A stretch of DNA of 38,716 nt from JBJEQG01 sp051881635 (GTDB lineage Bacteria; Bacillota; Clostridia; Oscillospirales; Acutalibacteraceae), in NCBI GenBank assembly GCA_051881635.1, contig JBJEQG010000144.1, forward strand, positions 1-38,716, read 5' to 3'. Positions 1 through 7,735 of this stretch are shown piece after piece. Position numbers and translations under genes: made by a program. The notes under the pieces were generated by a model, which ran no database searches, was not told where the DNA came from, and saw only the letters and a list, made by a program, of their open reading frames with translations. Numbering within the stretch: position 1 is the first letter of the stretch; each line of letters opens with the position of its first letter.

Positions 1-19
1 ACAGTTAAGGGATAAAATA

Positions 20-48
20 TTGTAAAAAAAAGGGAAATAGGTTATAAT
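20..48 (+). promoter_or_regulatory. Promoter of nadE
   Basis: TTGTAA at 20-25 and TATAAT at 43-48 are separated by 17 bp. Transcription should begin near 55, leaving a leader of about 35 nt that contains the GGAGG ribosome site at 75-79. Confidence 0.75.
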
Positions 49-88
49 ATCTCCGTAGGATTATTTTCTCTTGCGGAGGTATTTTTTT
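46..88 (+). terminator. Terminator-like hairpin containing the nadE ribosome site
   Basis: AATATCTCCG (46-55) can pair with CGGAGGTATT (74-83), with one G-U pair and an 18-nt loop, followed directly by a T run ending at the nadE start codon. The 5' arm overlaps the promoter's -10 box, so only read-through RNA from upstream can form the complete hairpin. It may be the terminator of the gene lying before the window. Confidence 0.5.
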
Positions 89-89
89 T

Positions 90-1982
90 ATGAAAGACGG
101 TTTTCTCAGAATAGCGTGTGCCACACCTACCGTTCGGCTTGCCGATTGTACCGTAAATGCTCACGCTATTATACAAATGGCGATTGAGGCATCGCAGAAT
201 AATGCAGGTTTGATTGTTTTTCCGGAGTTGTGTCTGACAGGTTATACCTGTAATGATTTGTTTTTGCAGGATACACTCATTCAAGCGGCAGAACAGGGGT
301 TGTCCATGATTTTAGATGCAACACAAAATTTAGACAGTGTTATTTTAGTCGGTTTACCAGTACGCTATCACTCAGGATTATATAATTGTGCAGCGGTTTT
401 GCTGCACGGAAAAATTCTTGGTTTAGTGCCAAAACAATTTATTCCCAATTACAGCGAATTTTATGAGGCCCGCCATTTTACGCCAGGCAAAAAGCCATTC
501 CAGGTGGACTTGTGTGGAGAAACAGTTTTATGTTCACCTAATACATTGTTTGTTTGTAATTCCATGCCGGAATGGCGTTTCGGAGTGGAGATTTGCGAAG
601 ATGTTTGGACACCATGTTCACCGTCCACGAATTTGGCATTGGCAGGAGCAACCGTGATTGCTAATCTTTCCGCAAGTGATGAGGTTATTGGTAAAGCGGA
701 TTATCGCCGTATGCTTGTAAGTTCAACTTCCGCCCGTTTGGTTTGTGCTTATGCTTATACAAGTGCAGGTTTTGGTGAAAGCACCACCGATATGATTTTT
801 GCAGGGCATAATCTGATTGCCGAAAACGGAACTTTGTGTGTCGAGTCCAAGCGTTATACAACAGGCATTGTTTATGCCGATGTTGACTTGCAGAAATTAG
901 AGGGTGAACGCCGTAAATCCAACACTTTTGTCGAGGACAAAGACTGTTCGTTAATTCCTTTTGATATTCCAATTCTTGATTTGGACTTAAAGCGTCCAAT
1001 CAGCAAAACGCCGTTTGTACCGCAAAGCAAAGAGAACCTTGCGGAACGCTGTGAGGATATTTTGACAATGCAGGCAACAGGTTTGGCAACACGCCTGAAA
1101 CATACACACGCAAAAACTGCCGTAATCGGTTTGTCCGGTGGTTTGGATTCCACTTTGGCATTGATTGTTGCGGTTCATGCCTTTGATATGTTGAAGTTGG
1201 ACAGAAAAAATATTATAGCTGTTACCATGCCATGTTTTGGTACAACAAAACGCACAAAAAGCAATGCCGAACTTTTAGCGGAAGCGTATGGTACAAGTTT
1301 CCGTGAAATCAATATCAGTCAATCCGTTTTAAGTCATTTTGAAGATATTGGACAAAATAAAGAAAACTTAGATGTAACCTTTGAAAACGGTCAGGCTCGT
1401 GAACGCACACAGGTTCTCATGGATATTGCCAATATGACAGGCGGTTTGGTTATCGGTACAGGTGACCTTTCGGAGTTGGCGTTGGGTTGGGCAACCTATA
1501 ACGGCGACCATATGTCCATGTATGCGGTTAATGCATCCATACCGAAAACGCTTGTACGGCATATTACAGCGTACGAAGCGAGTAAATCAGATGAAAAATT
1601 AAGTGCGGTTTTGCGTGATATTTTAGATACGCCAGTTAGTCCTGAATTGCTGCCGCCAAAGGACGGAGAAATTTCTCAAAAAACAGAGGACCTTGTTGGA
1701 CCTTATGAACTTCACGACTTTTTCCTATACTATTTGGTGCGTTTCGGTTTCACTCCAAAGAAAATTTATCGTTTGGCGAAAATTGCCTTTGCCAACGAAT
1801 ACAGCGATGAAGTCATTTACAAATGGCTGACTGTTTTTATCCGCCGTTTCTTTGCACAGCAGTTCAAGCGTTCCTGTTTGCCGGACGGTCCAAAGGTTGG
1901 TACGGTTACGCTGTCCCCACGCAGTGATTGGAGAATGCCAAGCGATGCCGTTTCCGCTGAATGGCAAAACACTCTCTTGTAA
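90..1982 (+). CDS. nadE: Glutamine-dependent NAD+ synthetase
   Basis: This cytoplasmic enzyme makes NAD+ from nicotinic acid adenine dinucleotide, ATP and glutamine-derived ammonia, the last step of NAD synthesis. The 630 residues show both expected halves. The N-terminal nitrilase-fold glutaminase carries the likely Glu-Lys-Cys triad: E46 in FPELCLTGY, K115 in PKQFIPNY and C169 in VEICEDVW. The C-terminal synthetase carries the ATP pyrophosphatase loop GLSGGLDST near residues 346-354 and GTGDLSELALGW further on. Length matches the long bacterial two-domain family. The ATG at 90 follows GGAGG at 75-79. It is monocistronic: a palindromic repeat begins at its stop codon and the next gene has its own promoter. 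Confidence 0.97.
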   Translation: MKDGFLRIACATPTVRLADCTVNAHAIIQMAIEASQNNAGLIVFPELCLTGYTCNDLFLQDTLIQAAEQGLSMILDATQNLDSVILVGLPVRYHSGLYNCAAVLLHGKILGLVPKQFIPNYSEFYEARHFTPGKKPFQVDLCGETVLCSPNTLFVCNSMPEWRFGVEICEDVWTPCSPSTNLALAGATVIANLSASDEVIGKADYRRMLVSSTSARLVCAYAYTSAGFGESTTDMIFAGHNLIAENGTLCVESKRYTTGIVYADVDLQKLEGERRKSNTFVEDKDCSLIPFDIPILDLDLKRPISKTPFVPQSKENLAERCEDILTMQATGLATRLKHTHAKTAVIGLSGGLDSTLALIVAVHAFDMLKLDRKNIIAVTMPCFGTTKRTKSNAELLAEAYGTSFREINISQSVLSHFEDIGQNKENLDVTFENGQARERTQVLMDIANMTGGLVIGTGDLSELALGWATYNGDHMSMYAVNASIPKTLVRHITAYEASKSDEKLSAVLRDILDTPVSPELLPPKDGEISQKTEDLVGPYELHDFFLYYLVRFGFTPKKIYRLAKIAFANEYSDEVIYKWLTVFIRRFFAQQFKRSCLPDGPKVGTVTLSPRSDWRMPSDAVSAEWQNTLL

Positions 1983-2027
1983 TTTGGGGACTTTGTCCCC
2001 AAACCCCTATAAAAGACGCTGTCCCTT
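1983..2027. repeat. Palindromic intergenic repeat, copy A
   Basis: Immediately after the nadE stop, TTTGGGGAC (1983-1991) and GTCCCCAAA (1995-2003) form a hairpin with a 3-nt loop. The sequence then runs through ACCCCTAT to GACGCTGTCCCT at about 2015-2026. The reverse complement of 24949-24993, before purD, matches nearly base for base, so this is a copy of a dispersed element and not a simple terminator. Confidence 0.75.
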
Positions 2028-2080
2028 ATATATCCCGTCTTTTTTGGATAATATCAAGCTGAGTGTCGAAAAAAGTACCC

Positions 2081-2109
2081 TTTACAATTTATGTGTCTTG
2101 TAATAAAAT
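2081..2109 (+). promoter_or_regulatory. Promoter of malic enzyme gene
   Basis: TTTACA at 2081-2086 and TAAAAT at 2104-2109 lie 17 bp apart, about 43 bp before the malic enzyme start codon. Confidence 0.5.
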
Positions 2110-2151
2110 AGAGAAAGAATGATTAAAAACAATCGAAAGGATTTGTGAACA

Positions 2152-3324
2152 ATGAATATCAAAGAAGAGTCATTAGCGAAACACTATGAGTGGAACGGTA
2201 AAATTGAAGTTGTGTCCCGTGTATCCATTAAAGACAGCAAAGCCTTGTCTTTGGCATATACACCGGGTGTTGCTGAACCGTGTCTTGAAATTCAGAAGGA
2301 CTATGAAAAGTCCTTTAAACTGACAAGAAGAAATAATCTTGTTGCCGTAATTACAGACGGTACGGCTGTTTTGGGTTTGGGTGATATTGGACCTGAGGCA
2401 GGTATGCCCGTTATGGAAGGCAAATGTGCTTTGTTTAAATCCTTTGCCGATGTAGACGCTTTTCCGCTTTGTGTACGCTCCAAAGATGTTGACGAAATTG
2501 TACGCACCGTTTATTTGATTTCAGGCAGTTTTGGCGGTATCAACTTGGAGGATATTGCCGCTCCCCGTTGCTTTGAGATTGAACGCCGTTTGAAAGAAAT
2601 TTGTGATATTCCCGTATTCCATGATGACCAGCATGGTACGGCAATTGTTGTTGCCGCCGCTTTGCTGAATGCCCTCCGCATTGTTAAAAAAGATATTGGA
2701 GAAATTCGTGTTGTAATTAACGGTGCAGGCTCAGCAGGTATTGCGATTGCGAAACATTTGCTCCAAATGGGCGTAAAGAATATGATTTTGGTTGATAGTC
2801 GTGGTATTGTTTGCGAGGGAGCAGAGGGATTGAACTCCGAAAAGCAGGCTATGGCTAAAATTACAAATCGTGAACATTTGAAAGGCTCTTTAGCAGATGC
2901 CATGAAAAATTCAGATGTATTTATCGGTGTATCCGCTCCGAATGTTGTTACAGAGGATATGGTGCGTTCTATGGCATCTGACCCGATTGTTTTTGCGATG
3001 TCCAACCCAACACCTGAAATTATGCCGGATTTGGCAAAAGCGGCAGGGGCTAGGATTGTCGGCACAGGGCGTTCCGATTTCCCGAACCAAATCAATAATG
3101 TTTTGGCATTTCCGGGAATTTTCCGTGGTGCTTTGGATTGTCGTGCAAAGACAATCAATGACGAGATGAAGTTGGCGGCATCTTATGCGATTGCAGGCCT
3201 TGTTGATGATGATAAGCTGACAGAGGAATATATTTTACCGGAAGCATTTGACGAACGCATTGGTGCAACGGTTGCAAAAGCTGTTATGGAAGCGGCAAAA
3301 AAGTCAGGCGTAGCCAGAATTTAA
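2152..3324 (+). CDS. NAD(P)-dependent malic enzyme (oxaloacetate-decarboxylating)
   Basis: It oxidatively decarboxylates malate to pyruvate and CO2, producing NADH or NADPH in the cytoplasm. At 390 residues it is the short bacterial malic enzyme without a phosphotransacetylase-like extension. The catalytic tyrosine lies in LAYTPGVAEPC (about residues 35-45). The catalytic lysine is in MEGKCALFK (about 88-96). The divalent-metal region is LEDIAAPRCFEIE and HDDQHGTA. The dinucleotide-binding loop is NGAGSAGIAIA near residue 190. NAD versus NADP use cannot be settled by eye. It is a single gene with its own promoter and the strong terminator at 3346-3377. Confidence 0.95.
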   Translation: MNIKEESLAKHYEWNGKIEVVSRVSIKDSKALSLAYTPGVAEPCLEIQKDYEKSFKLTRRNNLVAVITDGTAVLGLGDIGPEAGMPVMEGKCALFKSFADVDAFPLCVRSKDVDEIVRTVYLISGSFGGINLEDIAAPRCFEIERRLKEICDIPVFHDDQHGTAIVVAAALLNALRIVKKDIGEIRVVINGAGSAGIAIAKHLLQMGVKNMILVDSRGIVCEGAEGLNSEKQAMAKITNREHLKGSLADAMKNSDVFIGVSAPNVVTEDMVRSMASDPIVFAMSNPTPEIMPDLAKAAGARIVGTGRSDFPNQINNVLAFPGIFRGALDCRAKTINDEMKLAASYAIAGLVDDDKLTEEYILPEAFDERIGATVAKAVMEAAKKSGVARI

Positions 3325-3345
3325 GATTTATCGTATAGAGTTATC

Positions 3346-3377
3346 AATCCCCCGATTGGAATTATCGGGGGATTTTT
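3346..3377 (+). terminator. Rho-independent terminator after malic enzyme
   Basis: AATCCCCCGAT (3346-3356) pairs perfectly with ATCGGGGGATT (3364-3374) around a 7-nt loop, followed by T residues. Confidence 0.9.
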
Positions 3378-3390
3378 CCACATATAGGAA

Positions 3391-3420
3391 TTGACGGGAG
3401 CGGAGAATTTGTGCTATACT
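3391..3420 (+). promoter_or_regulatory. Promoter of homoserine acetyltransferase gene
   Basis: TTGACG at 3391-3396 and TATACT at 3415-3420 are 18 bp apart and lie just after the malic enzyme terminator. No S-box or other riboswitch fold is evident in the short leader that follows. Confidence 0.8.
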
Positions 3421-3471
3421 AATCATTGTACGCCATAGATAAAGACAGGCAGATGAAAGGAAGAACGGTCT

Positions 3472-4419
3472 ATGCCGATTAACATACAAAGCGGACTTCC
3501 GGCTTATAATACTTTGGAAGCGGAAAATATATTTGTCATGGCAAATGAGAGAGCGGTTTCTCAGGATATTCGTCCCCTGAAAATCCTTATTCTCAATATC
3601 ATGCCGACAAAAATTGAAACTGAAACACAGATTTTGCGTCTTTTGGGAAACAGTCCAATACAAGTGGATATTGAACTTATGCATACAGCGTCCCATACAT
3701 CAAAGAATGTACCGCAGGAGCATTTGACAACATTCTACAAGACCTTTGACGAATTGAAAGATAATTATTACGATGGTATGATTATCACAGGAGCTCCCGT
3801 TGAAAAAATGGCATTTGAAGATGTGGATTATTGGCAGGAAATGACACAGATTATGGAGTGGTCTAAACATCATGTGTACAGTACCATGCATATCTGTTGG
3901 GGAGCTCAGGCAGGATTGTATTATCATTTCGGTGTACCGAAATATACACTTGACGAAAAAATTTCGGGCATTTTCCGCCATAGAGTTTTAGATGCTTTCC
4001 ACCCGTTAATGCGTGGTTTTGACGATAAAATCATGATGCCACATTCACGCTATACCGGTGTGCATCGTTCCGAAATCCGCAAGCATGAAGAACTTGAAAT
4101 TTTAGCGTCTTCCAATATTGCAGGTGTGGCTATCGTTGCCAACAAAAACGGACGGCAGTTTTTTATTCTCGGACACCCCGAATATGACCGCAACACTTTG
4201 GCGGCTGAGTATTTTCGAGATGTCAAAAAGGGAATTAAACCCGAAGTACCATATAATTATTTTCCGGGAAACGACCCCGCAGCATTGCCGCCGTTGACAT
4301 GGCGAAGCTGTGCGACTTTGCTTTTTACAAATTGGCTCAACTATTTTGTTTATCAGCAAACGCCGTATAATCTCAATGAAATTGAAGATTTGGAGAATAA
4401 ATCAATTACCCAAAAATAA
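3472..4419 (+). CDS. metA: Homoserine O-acetyltransferase, MetA family
   Basis: It activates homoserine by O-acylation, the first committed step of methionine synthesis. The 315 residues match the MetA family. The catalytic cysteine is C142 in MHICWGAQA, and the His-Glu pair is H235 and E237 in GHPEYD. Family work ties acyl-donor choice to residue 111: glycine in succinyl-CoA enzymes such as E. coli MetA, glutamate in acetyl-CoA enzymes such as Bacillus cereus. Here residue 111 is glutamate (GAPVEKM), so acetyl transfer is predicted despite the common homoserine O-succinyltransferase label. The gene stands alone, with a promoter at 3391-3420 and a terminator hairpin from 4434. Confidence 0.95.
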   Translation: MPINIQSGLPAYNTLEAENIFVMANERAVSQDIRPLKILILNIMPTKIETETQILRLLGNSPIQVDIELMHTASHTSKNVPQEHLTTFYKTFDELKDNYYDGMIITGAPVEKMAFEDVDYWQEMTQIMEWSKHHVYSTMHICWGAQAGLYYHFGVPKYTLDEKISGIFRHRVLDAFHPLMRGFDDKIMMPHSRYTGVHRSEIRKHEELEILASSNIAGVAIVANKNGRQFFILGHPEYDRNTLAAEYFRDVKKGIKPEVPYNYFPGNDPAALPPLTWRSCATLLFTNWLNYFVYQQTPYNLNEIEDLENKSITQK

Positions 4420-4433
4420 GATTTTCCTTTAAT

Positions 4434-4479
4434 AAAACATCTCCTTGCCGCTGATACTATAAGGCATGGAGGTGTTTTT
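4434..4479 (+). terminator. Terminator of metA that hides the next gene's ribosome site
   Basis: A 16-position stem joins 4434-4449 and 4463-4478 with one T-T mismatch and one G-T pair around a 13-nt loop. T residues run to the ATG at 4480. The 3' arm holds GGAGG (4468-4472), the ribosome site of the following small ORF. The loop holds a possible extended -10 element (TGATACTAT, 4452-4460). Confidence 0.75.
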
Positions 4480-4644
4480 ATGTATTCAAAAGATAAGGAA
4501 CGACCGATTGAGTCCACCGATGAATTTCTGGAAGAATTTTGTAATGCCTATTCCATGACGGACTGTACAGGGTTAATTCCCGAAGGCAATCCCAATGATG
4601 AAGAAATTGAAAATTATAATGAACTCTATCACTATTTACCATAG
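4480..4644 (+). CDS. 54-residue acidic protein of unknown function
   Basis: This short ORF has a well-placed GGAGG at 4468-4472, 7 nt before the ATG. The peptide starts MYSKDKERPIES and is strongly acidic, with many Glu, Asp, Asn and Tyr residues. It contains the segment MTDCTGLIP near residues 26-34 and has no signal peptide or membrane segment. I recognise no assigned function; a TDCTGLIP-like segment in small clostridial proteins seems familiar but cannot be checked here. The ribosome site lies inside the metA terminator, which would block translation from read-through RNA and favour a transcript starting in the hairpin loop. Confidence 0.6.
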   Translation: MYSKDKERPIESTDEFLEEFCNAYSMTDCTGLIPEGNPNDEEIENYNELYHYLP

Positions 4645-4882
4645 GTTAAAAAATCGTTGTGAAAATATGAGTTTTCCCCTTGATTTTTAAGATATTACAG
4701 ATTGTTTAATTTTTTTAAAGTTAAAAAAGTCTTTAATCGAAAAAAATATGTGAATTTCAAGTAAAAATCAAGAAAAATCCTGTTGAGTTATTAACATTTT
4801 CAACCAAGTTTTCAACATTTTAAAAAAGTTTTCAACTTTACAGTTTGTATAATTCTTTTTCGTATATATTTGAAGTATTTTC

Positions 4883-4922
4883 AAGAGAGCAAAGTCTTTT
4901 TTAGGATTTTGCTCTTTTGCTA
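4883..4922 (+). terminator. Terminator-like hairpin in the intergenic region
   Basis: AAGAGAGCAAAGTC (4883-4896) pairs with GATTTTGCTCTTTT (4905-4918), mostly Watson-Crick with two G-U pairs. The nearest upstream gene ends at 4644, so a transcript continues well past the small ORF or starts within this region. Confidence 0.5.
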
Positions 4923-4924
4923 TA

Positions 4925-4958
4925 TTGACAAAAGTTTTTTTGTAAATTACACTATAAT
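4925..4958 (+). promoter_or_regulatory. Probable promoter of the cupin-GNAT gene
   Basis: A consensus TTGACA lies at 4925-4930. TACACT at 4948-4953 is 17 bp downstream; a better TATAAT at 4953-4958 is 22 bp away. The first pair has better spacing. Confidence 0.5.
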
Positions 4959-5043
4959 TGGATTTTAACAGAAAAAAGAACAGCTTGCTGTATCGAATGA
5001 ATGGATACTTAAAAACTATAAAAATTAAGAAAGTGAGTGCAGA

Positions 5044-5817
5044 ATGATGAATGAATTTATGACACCGCCAAACCATATTAACTTTTTGGCAAAACCCCTG
5101 TTTGGAGAATGTGGGCAGATTATAAACGGCTCAATAGCATATCTATCTCCAAACGGCGGCGGACCGACTGAAAAGCATACGCATGAACATAACCACCTTT
5201 TTATTGTTACACAAGGCGAGGCAAAGATTTTGCTTGGCGATGAAACAGTAATAATCAGAAAAAACGAAAGTTTTTTGGTTGACGGGAAAATTCCCCATTC
5301 CGTTTGGAACAATGTTGACGGTGAAACCGTTATGATAGGTATAACCGTAAAATGTAAAATGAAGATAGCGTACAGAAAGGCAGAGATTGTCGATACCGAG
5401 TTGTTGATTGAGATATATAATCAATCATTTTATGCGGACTATGTGCGTTACGGTGAATGTCCCGCTTATGGCAGAACCGTTGAGTGTATGAAATATTCAA
5501 TCGAGCGTTATCCAAAGTATATTATATTGTGCGATGATGTCCCCGTTGGTGTACTTTCTTTTGAGAATAAGGGCAACGGTGTTTACTATGTCGGCTGTCT
5601 GTGTGTCATACCCGAATATCAGGGAAAAGGGATTGGCACAAAGGCATTTAAGTATATACAAAACATTTGCAAAGACTATCGGAGAATAGAATTGATTACG
5701 CCTGCCGATAAAACGGAAAATATCAAATTTTACACACAAAAATGCGGTATGACCGTAGGAAAAAGCAAGTGGGACGGCAAGGTTGAGGTTGTGGAGTTGT
5801 ATATTGAAAAACAATAA
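5044..5817 (+). CDS. Cupin domain fused to GNAT N-acetyltransferase
   Basis: This 257-residue protein joins two folds. Residues about 1-100 form a small cupin barrel with the metal-binding pattern HTHEHNH...E near residues 41-57 and a second motif around DGKIPHSVWN. Residues about 105-257 form a GNAT acetyltransferase; its acetyl-CoA loop follows the pattern VIPEYQGKGIGTKA, with FYTQKCGM near the C terminus. It probably acetylates a small molecule, with the cupin sensing or binding a ligand, but the substrate is unknown. The ATG codons at 5044 and 5047 are both possible starts. It is monocistronic with no obvious partner. Confidence 0.85.
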   Translation: MMNEFMTPPNHINFLAKPLFGECGQIINGSIAYLSPNGGGPTEKHTHEHNHLFIVTQGEAKILLGDETVIIRKNESFLVDGKIPHSVWNNVDGETVMIGITVKCKMKIAYRKAEIVDTELLIEIYNQSFYADYVRYGECPAYGRTVECMKYSIERYPKYIILCDDVPVGVLSFENKGNGVYYVGCLCVIPEYQGKGIGTKAFKYIQNICKDYRRIELITPADKTENIKFYTQKCGMTVGKSKWDGKVEVVELYIEKQ

Positions 5818-5931
5818 CCAACAAACTGTTCTAACGAAAATAAATTTTGAAAAACTGTCGTAAAATTTTGTATATCCTTTGAAAAAATTGCCCAAGATAT
5901 TTTTACCAAATTTAAGTTGGAGGGCAAATTT

Positions 5932-6198
5932 ATGATTAGGGGAATTAGCAGAAATATTATAGAAGTTACGGAAACAGGCAGTCAGTATTACGACCGTGCC
6001 TTACTTGTGATTAAACCTGAATATGCATCAGCACAGCATGAACTTTTGGAGCGTGAAGCAAAACGCCTGCTTAATGAAATGGGAGCACCGTCTATGTTGC
6101 AAAAGCATAAGGGGCGTTGGAAGAAAGTTTTGTTTGCTTGTGTGTTCGCACTTTTGGGAGCGGGAATTTCACTCATGTTTGTTTTGCCCTTGTTATAA
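5932..6198 (+). CDS. Small tail-anchored protein of unknown function
   Basis: The chosen ATG at 5932 follows GGAGGG (5919-5924); an upstream in-frame codon would overlap that site. The 88-residue product has a soluble, charged N-terminal region of about 65 residues, with a predicted helix rich in Glu and Arg (HELLEREAKRLLNEMG). One membrane segment near the C terminus (about residues 67-87) is preceded by KGRWKK, so the bulk should stay in the cytoplasm. This resembles small clostridial proteins encoded near translation or sporulation genes, but I recognise no function. Confidence 0.7.
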   Translation: MIRGISRNIIEVTETGSQYYDRALLVIKPEYASAQHELLEREAKRLLNEMGAPSMLQKHKGRWKKVLFACVFALLGAGISLMFVLPLL

Positions 6199-6212
6199 TT
6201 TTATATCATCAT

Positions 6213-6258
6213 AAAAGAGCTTGCCTTTCCATAATAATGTAAGGCAAGCCTTTTATTT
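6213..6258 (+). terminator. Rho-independent terminator
   Basis: GCTTGCCTT (6219-6227) pairs with AAGGCAAGC (6241-6249), extended by AAAAG (6213-6217) against CTTTT (6250-6254) around one unpaired A, followed by T-rich sequence. Confidence 0.8.
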
Positions 6259-6277
6259 TGGTATAAGGGGGCAAAAT

Positions 6278-6790
6278 GTGACACAAGCAAGATTTATGCG
6301 GATAGAGCTTGGTTTAGCCTTTCTCCTTTTCGGATTTGGGCTGATTATGGATTTTGCTCCGCTGTTATCTCATGGAGCAATATGGAGTCAGTTTATTTCA
6401 GGAGTCAATAATAGTCCATGGGAGCGTTTTAAACCGTTTATGTTGTCGTTTATGGTCATCTCGCTTTTAGAAATGGGAGCAGTACGGCTGTCAGTTGTGC
6501 GTTTTGTTCCGGTTTATGTCATAAGCCTGTATGCCTATACAATATTAGGTTTGTTTGCTGCCGTTCTTTATGGTGCCGGCTGGGCTTATTATATAGCAGT
6601 CTTTGTTATAGGGATTGTTTGCCGTTTGGGAGCGGCAGCTTTTATGTTTACAAAGAAAAAACCGCAGTGCCTTTTTATTCCTGCCTTGGCGGCATTGTCA
6701 CTATATTTTTTGATGTTTCTGTTTTTTACGCCCTGTCCGCCGCACACCCCTTTATTCTATGATACTTTGACAGGGCAATACGGATTTTAA
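6278..6790 (+). CDS. Multi-pass membrane protein of unknown function
   Basis: The GTG at 6278 is preferred because GGGGG stands at 6267-6271 and the longer in-frame ORF would start inside the preceding terminator. The product is about 170 residues, with roughly five hydrophobic segments alternating with short loops such as WSQFISGVNNSPWERFKPF. It may belong to the DUF6512 type of small clostridial membrane proteins; that is a tentative memory-based suggestion. The last third carries CPPHTPLFYDTLTGQYGF after the final membrane segment. No enzymatic motif is visible. Confidence 0.7.
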   Translation: MTQARFMRIELGLAFLLFGFGLIMDFAPLLSHGAIWSQFISGVNNSPWERFKPFMLSFMVISLLEMGAVRLSVVRFVPVYVISLYAYTILGLFAAVLYGAGWAYYIAVFVIGIVCRLGAAAFMFTKKKPQCLFIPALAALSLYFLMFLFFTPCPPHTPLFYDTLTGQYGF

Positions 6791-6878
6791 AGTTTAATTG
6801 ATAACATTTGAATAAAAACAGCACTATCAAATTTTAGACAATTCGTCAAAAAGCAAAGAAAAATCTTATAAAAATAAC

Positions 6879-6907
6879 TTCAAAAAAAACTTCTTATGTG
6901 TTATAAT
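6879..6907 (+). promoter_or_regulatory. Promoter of the rlmB operon
   Basis: TTCAAA at 6879-6884 and TATAAT at 6902-6907 are 17 bp apart. A second TATAAT at 6917-6922 could give an overlapping start. Confidence 0.6.
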
Positions 6908-6946
6908 ATTAACTTGTATAATAATGTAGATTAAGGGCGGATATAT

Positions 6947-7723
6947 ATGCGTGAACAACAAAATATAAATGAAAAAGAGAATAAAGATATTATTGCAGGC
7001 AGAAATCCCGTTATGGAGGCGGTTAAGGCACATCGTGCCATAGAAACGGTTATGGTTTCAAAAGGGGAATTGTCAGGCTCTGTTAAAGTGATTATTGCTT
7101 TGGCGAAAGAGCAGAATATTCCGATTAAGGAAGTGGACAGCCGTAAATTGGACGCTATGTGCGGCGGTGCATCGCATCAAGGTATTGTGGCGATTGCAGC
7201 GGCAAAGGCATATTCCACTGTGGAGGATATGTTTAAGTTGGCGGAAGAAAAAGGTGAACCGCCGTTTTTGATTATTTTGGACGGTATTGAAGACCCACAC
7301 AATTTGGGAGCAATTATCCGAACAGCAGAATGTGCAGGAGCACATGGAGTTATTGTTCCAATGCGTCGTGCTGTCGGATTGACTTATATTGTCGGAAAAG
7401 CCTCTGCGGGAGCATACGAATATATGCCCGTAGCCCGTGTAACGAATTTGGCACATCTTATTGATGAACTGAAAGAGAAAGGTTTTTGGATTTACGGTGC
7501 GGATATGGACGGACAGAGCTATTGTTCCGCTAACCTCAAAGGGGCGGCGGCATTGGTTATCGGTTCAGAAGGACGGGGATTGAGCCGCTTGGTGCGTGAA
7601 AAATGCGATGTGGTTTTGTCTTTGCCGATGTGCGGAAAAATAACTTCTCTTAACGCTTCTGTTGCCGCAGGCGTGTTAATGTATGAGTTTACACGCCAAC
7701 GCTTGGGACTGAAAGCAAACTAA
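6947..7723 (+). CDS. rlmB: 23S rRNA (guanosine-2'-O-)-methyltransferase, RlmB/TrmH family
   Basis: It is a SPOUT-class methyltransferase expected to 2'-O-methylate a guanosine in 23S rRNA with S-adenosylmethionine. The 258 residues show an N-terminal SpoU substrate-binding domain (about residues 20-95), then the knotted catalytic domain. Motif 1 is LDGIEDPHNLGAIIRTAE (N and R are catalytic in the family), motif 2 is VIGSEGRGLSRLV, and motif 3 is LPMCGKITSLNASVAAGVLMYE. It starts a tight operon: the next ORF begins 12 bp after its stop with its own GGAGG. RlmB itself versus another TrmH-group paralogue cannot be decided without phylogeny. Confidence 0.93.
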   Translation: MREQQNINEKENKDIIAGRNPVMEAVKAHRAIETVMVSKGELSGSVKVIIALAKEQNIPIKEVDSRKLDAMCGGASHQGIVAIAAAKAYSTVEDMFKLAEEKGEPPFLIILDGIEDPHNLGAIIRTAECAGAHGVIVPMRRAVGLTYIVGKASAGAYEYMPVARVTNLAHLIDELKEKGFWIYGADMDGQSYCSANLKGAAALVIGSEGRGLSRLVREKCDVVLSLPMCGKITSLNASVAAGVLMYEFTRQRLGLKAN

Positions 7724-7735
7724 GGAGGCGATATA

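Larger units (their letters stand above)
4645..5043. other. AT-rich intergenic region without genes
   Basis: No plausible coding sequence is seen. The region holds three copies of TTTTCAAC (4797-4804, 4809-4816, 4829-4836), a terminator-like hairpin at 4883-4918, and a promoter-like stretch from 4925 that probably serves the cupin-GNAT gene. Confidence 0.6.

Noticed and set aside
2511..3158. Long minus-strand frame of 215 codons
   Set aside because: It lies wholly antisense to malic enzyme and has no recognisable domain.
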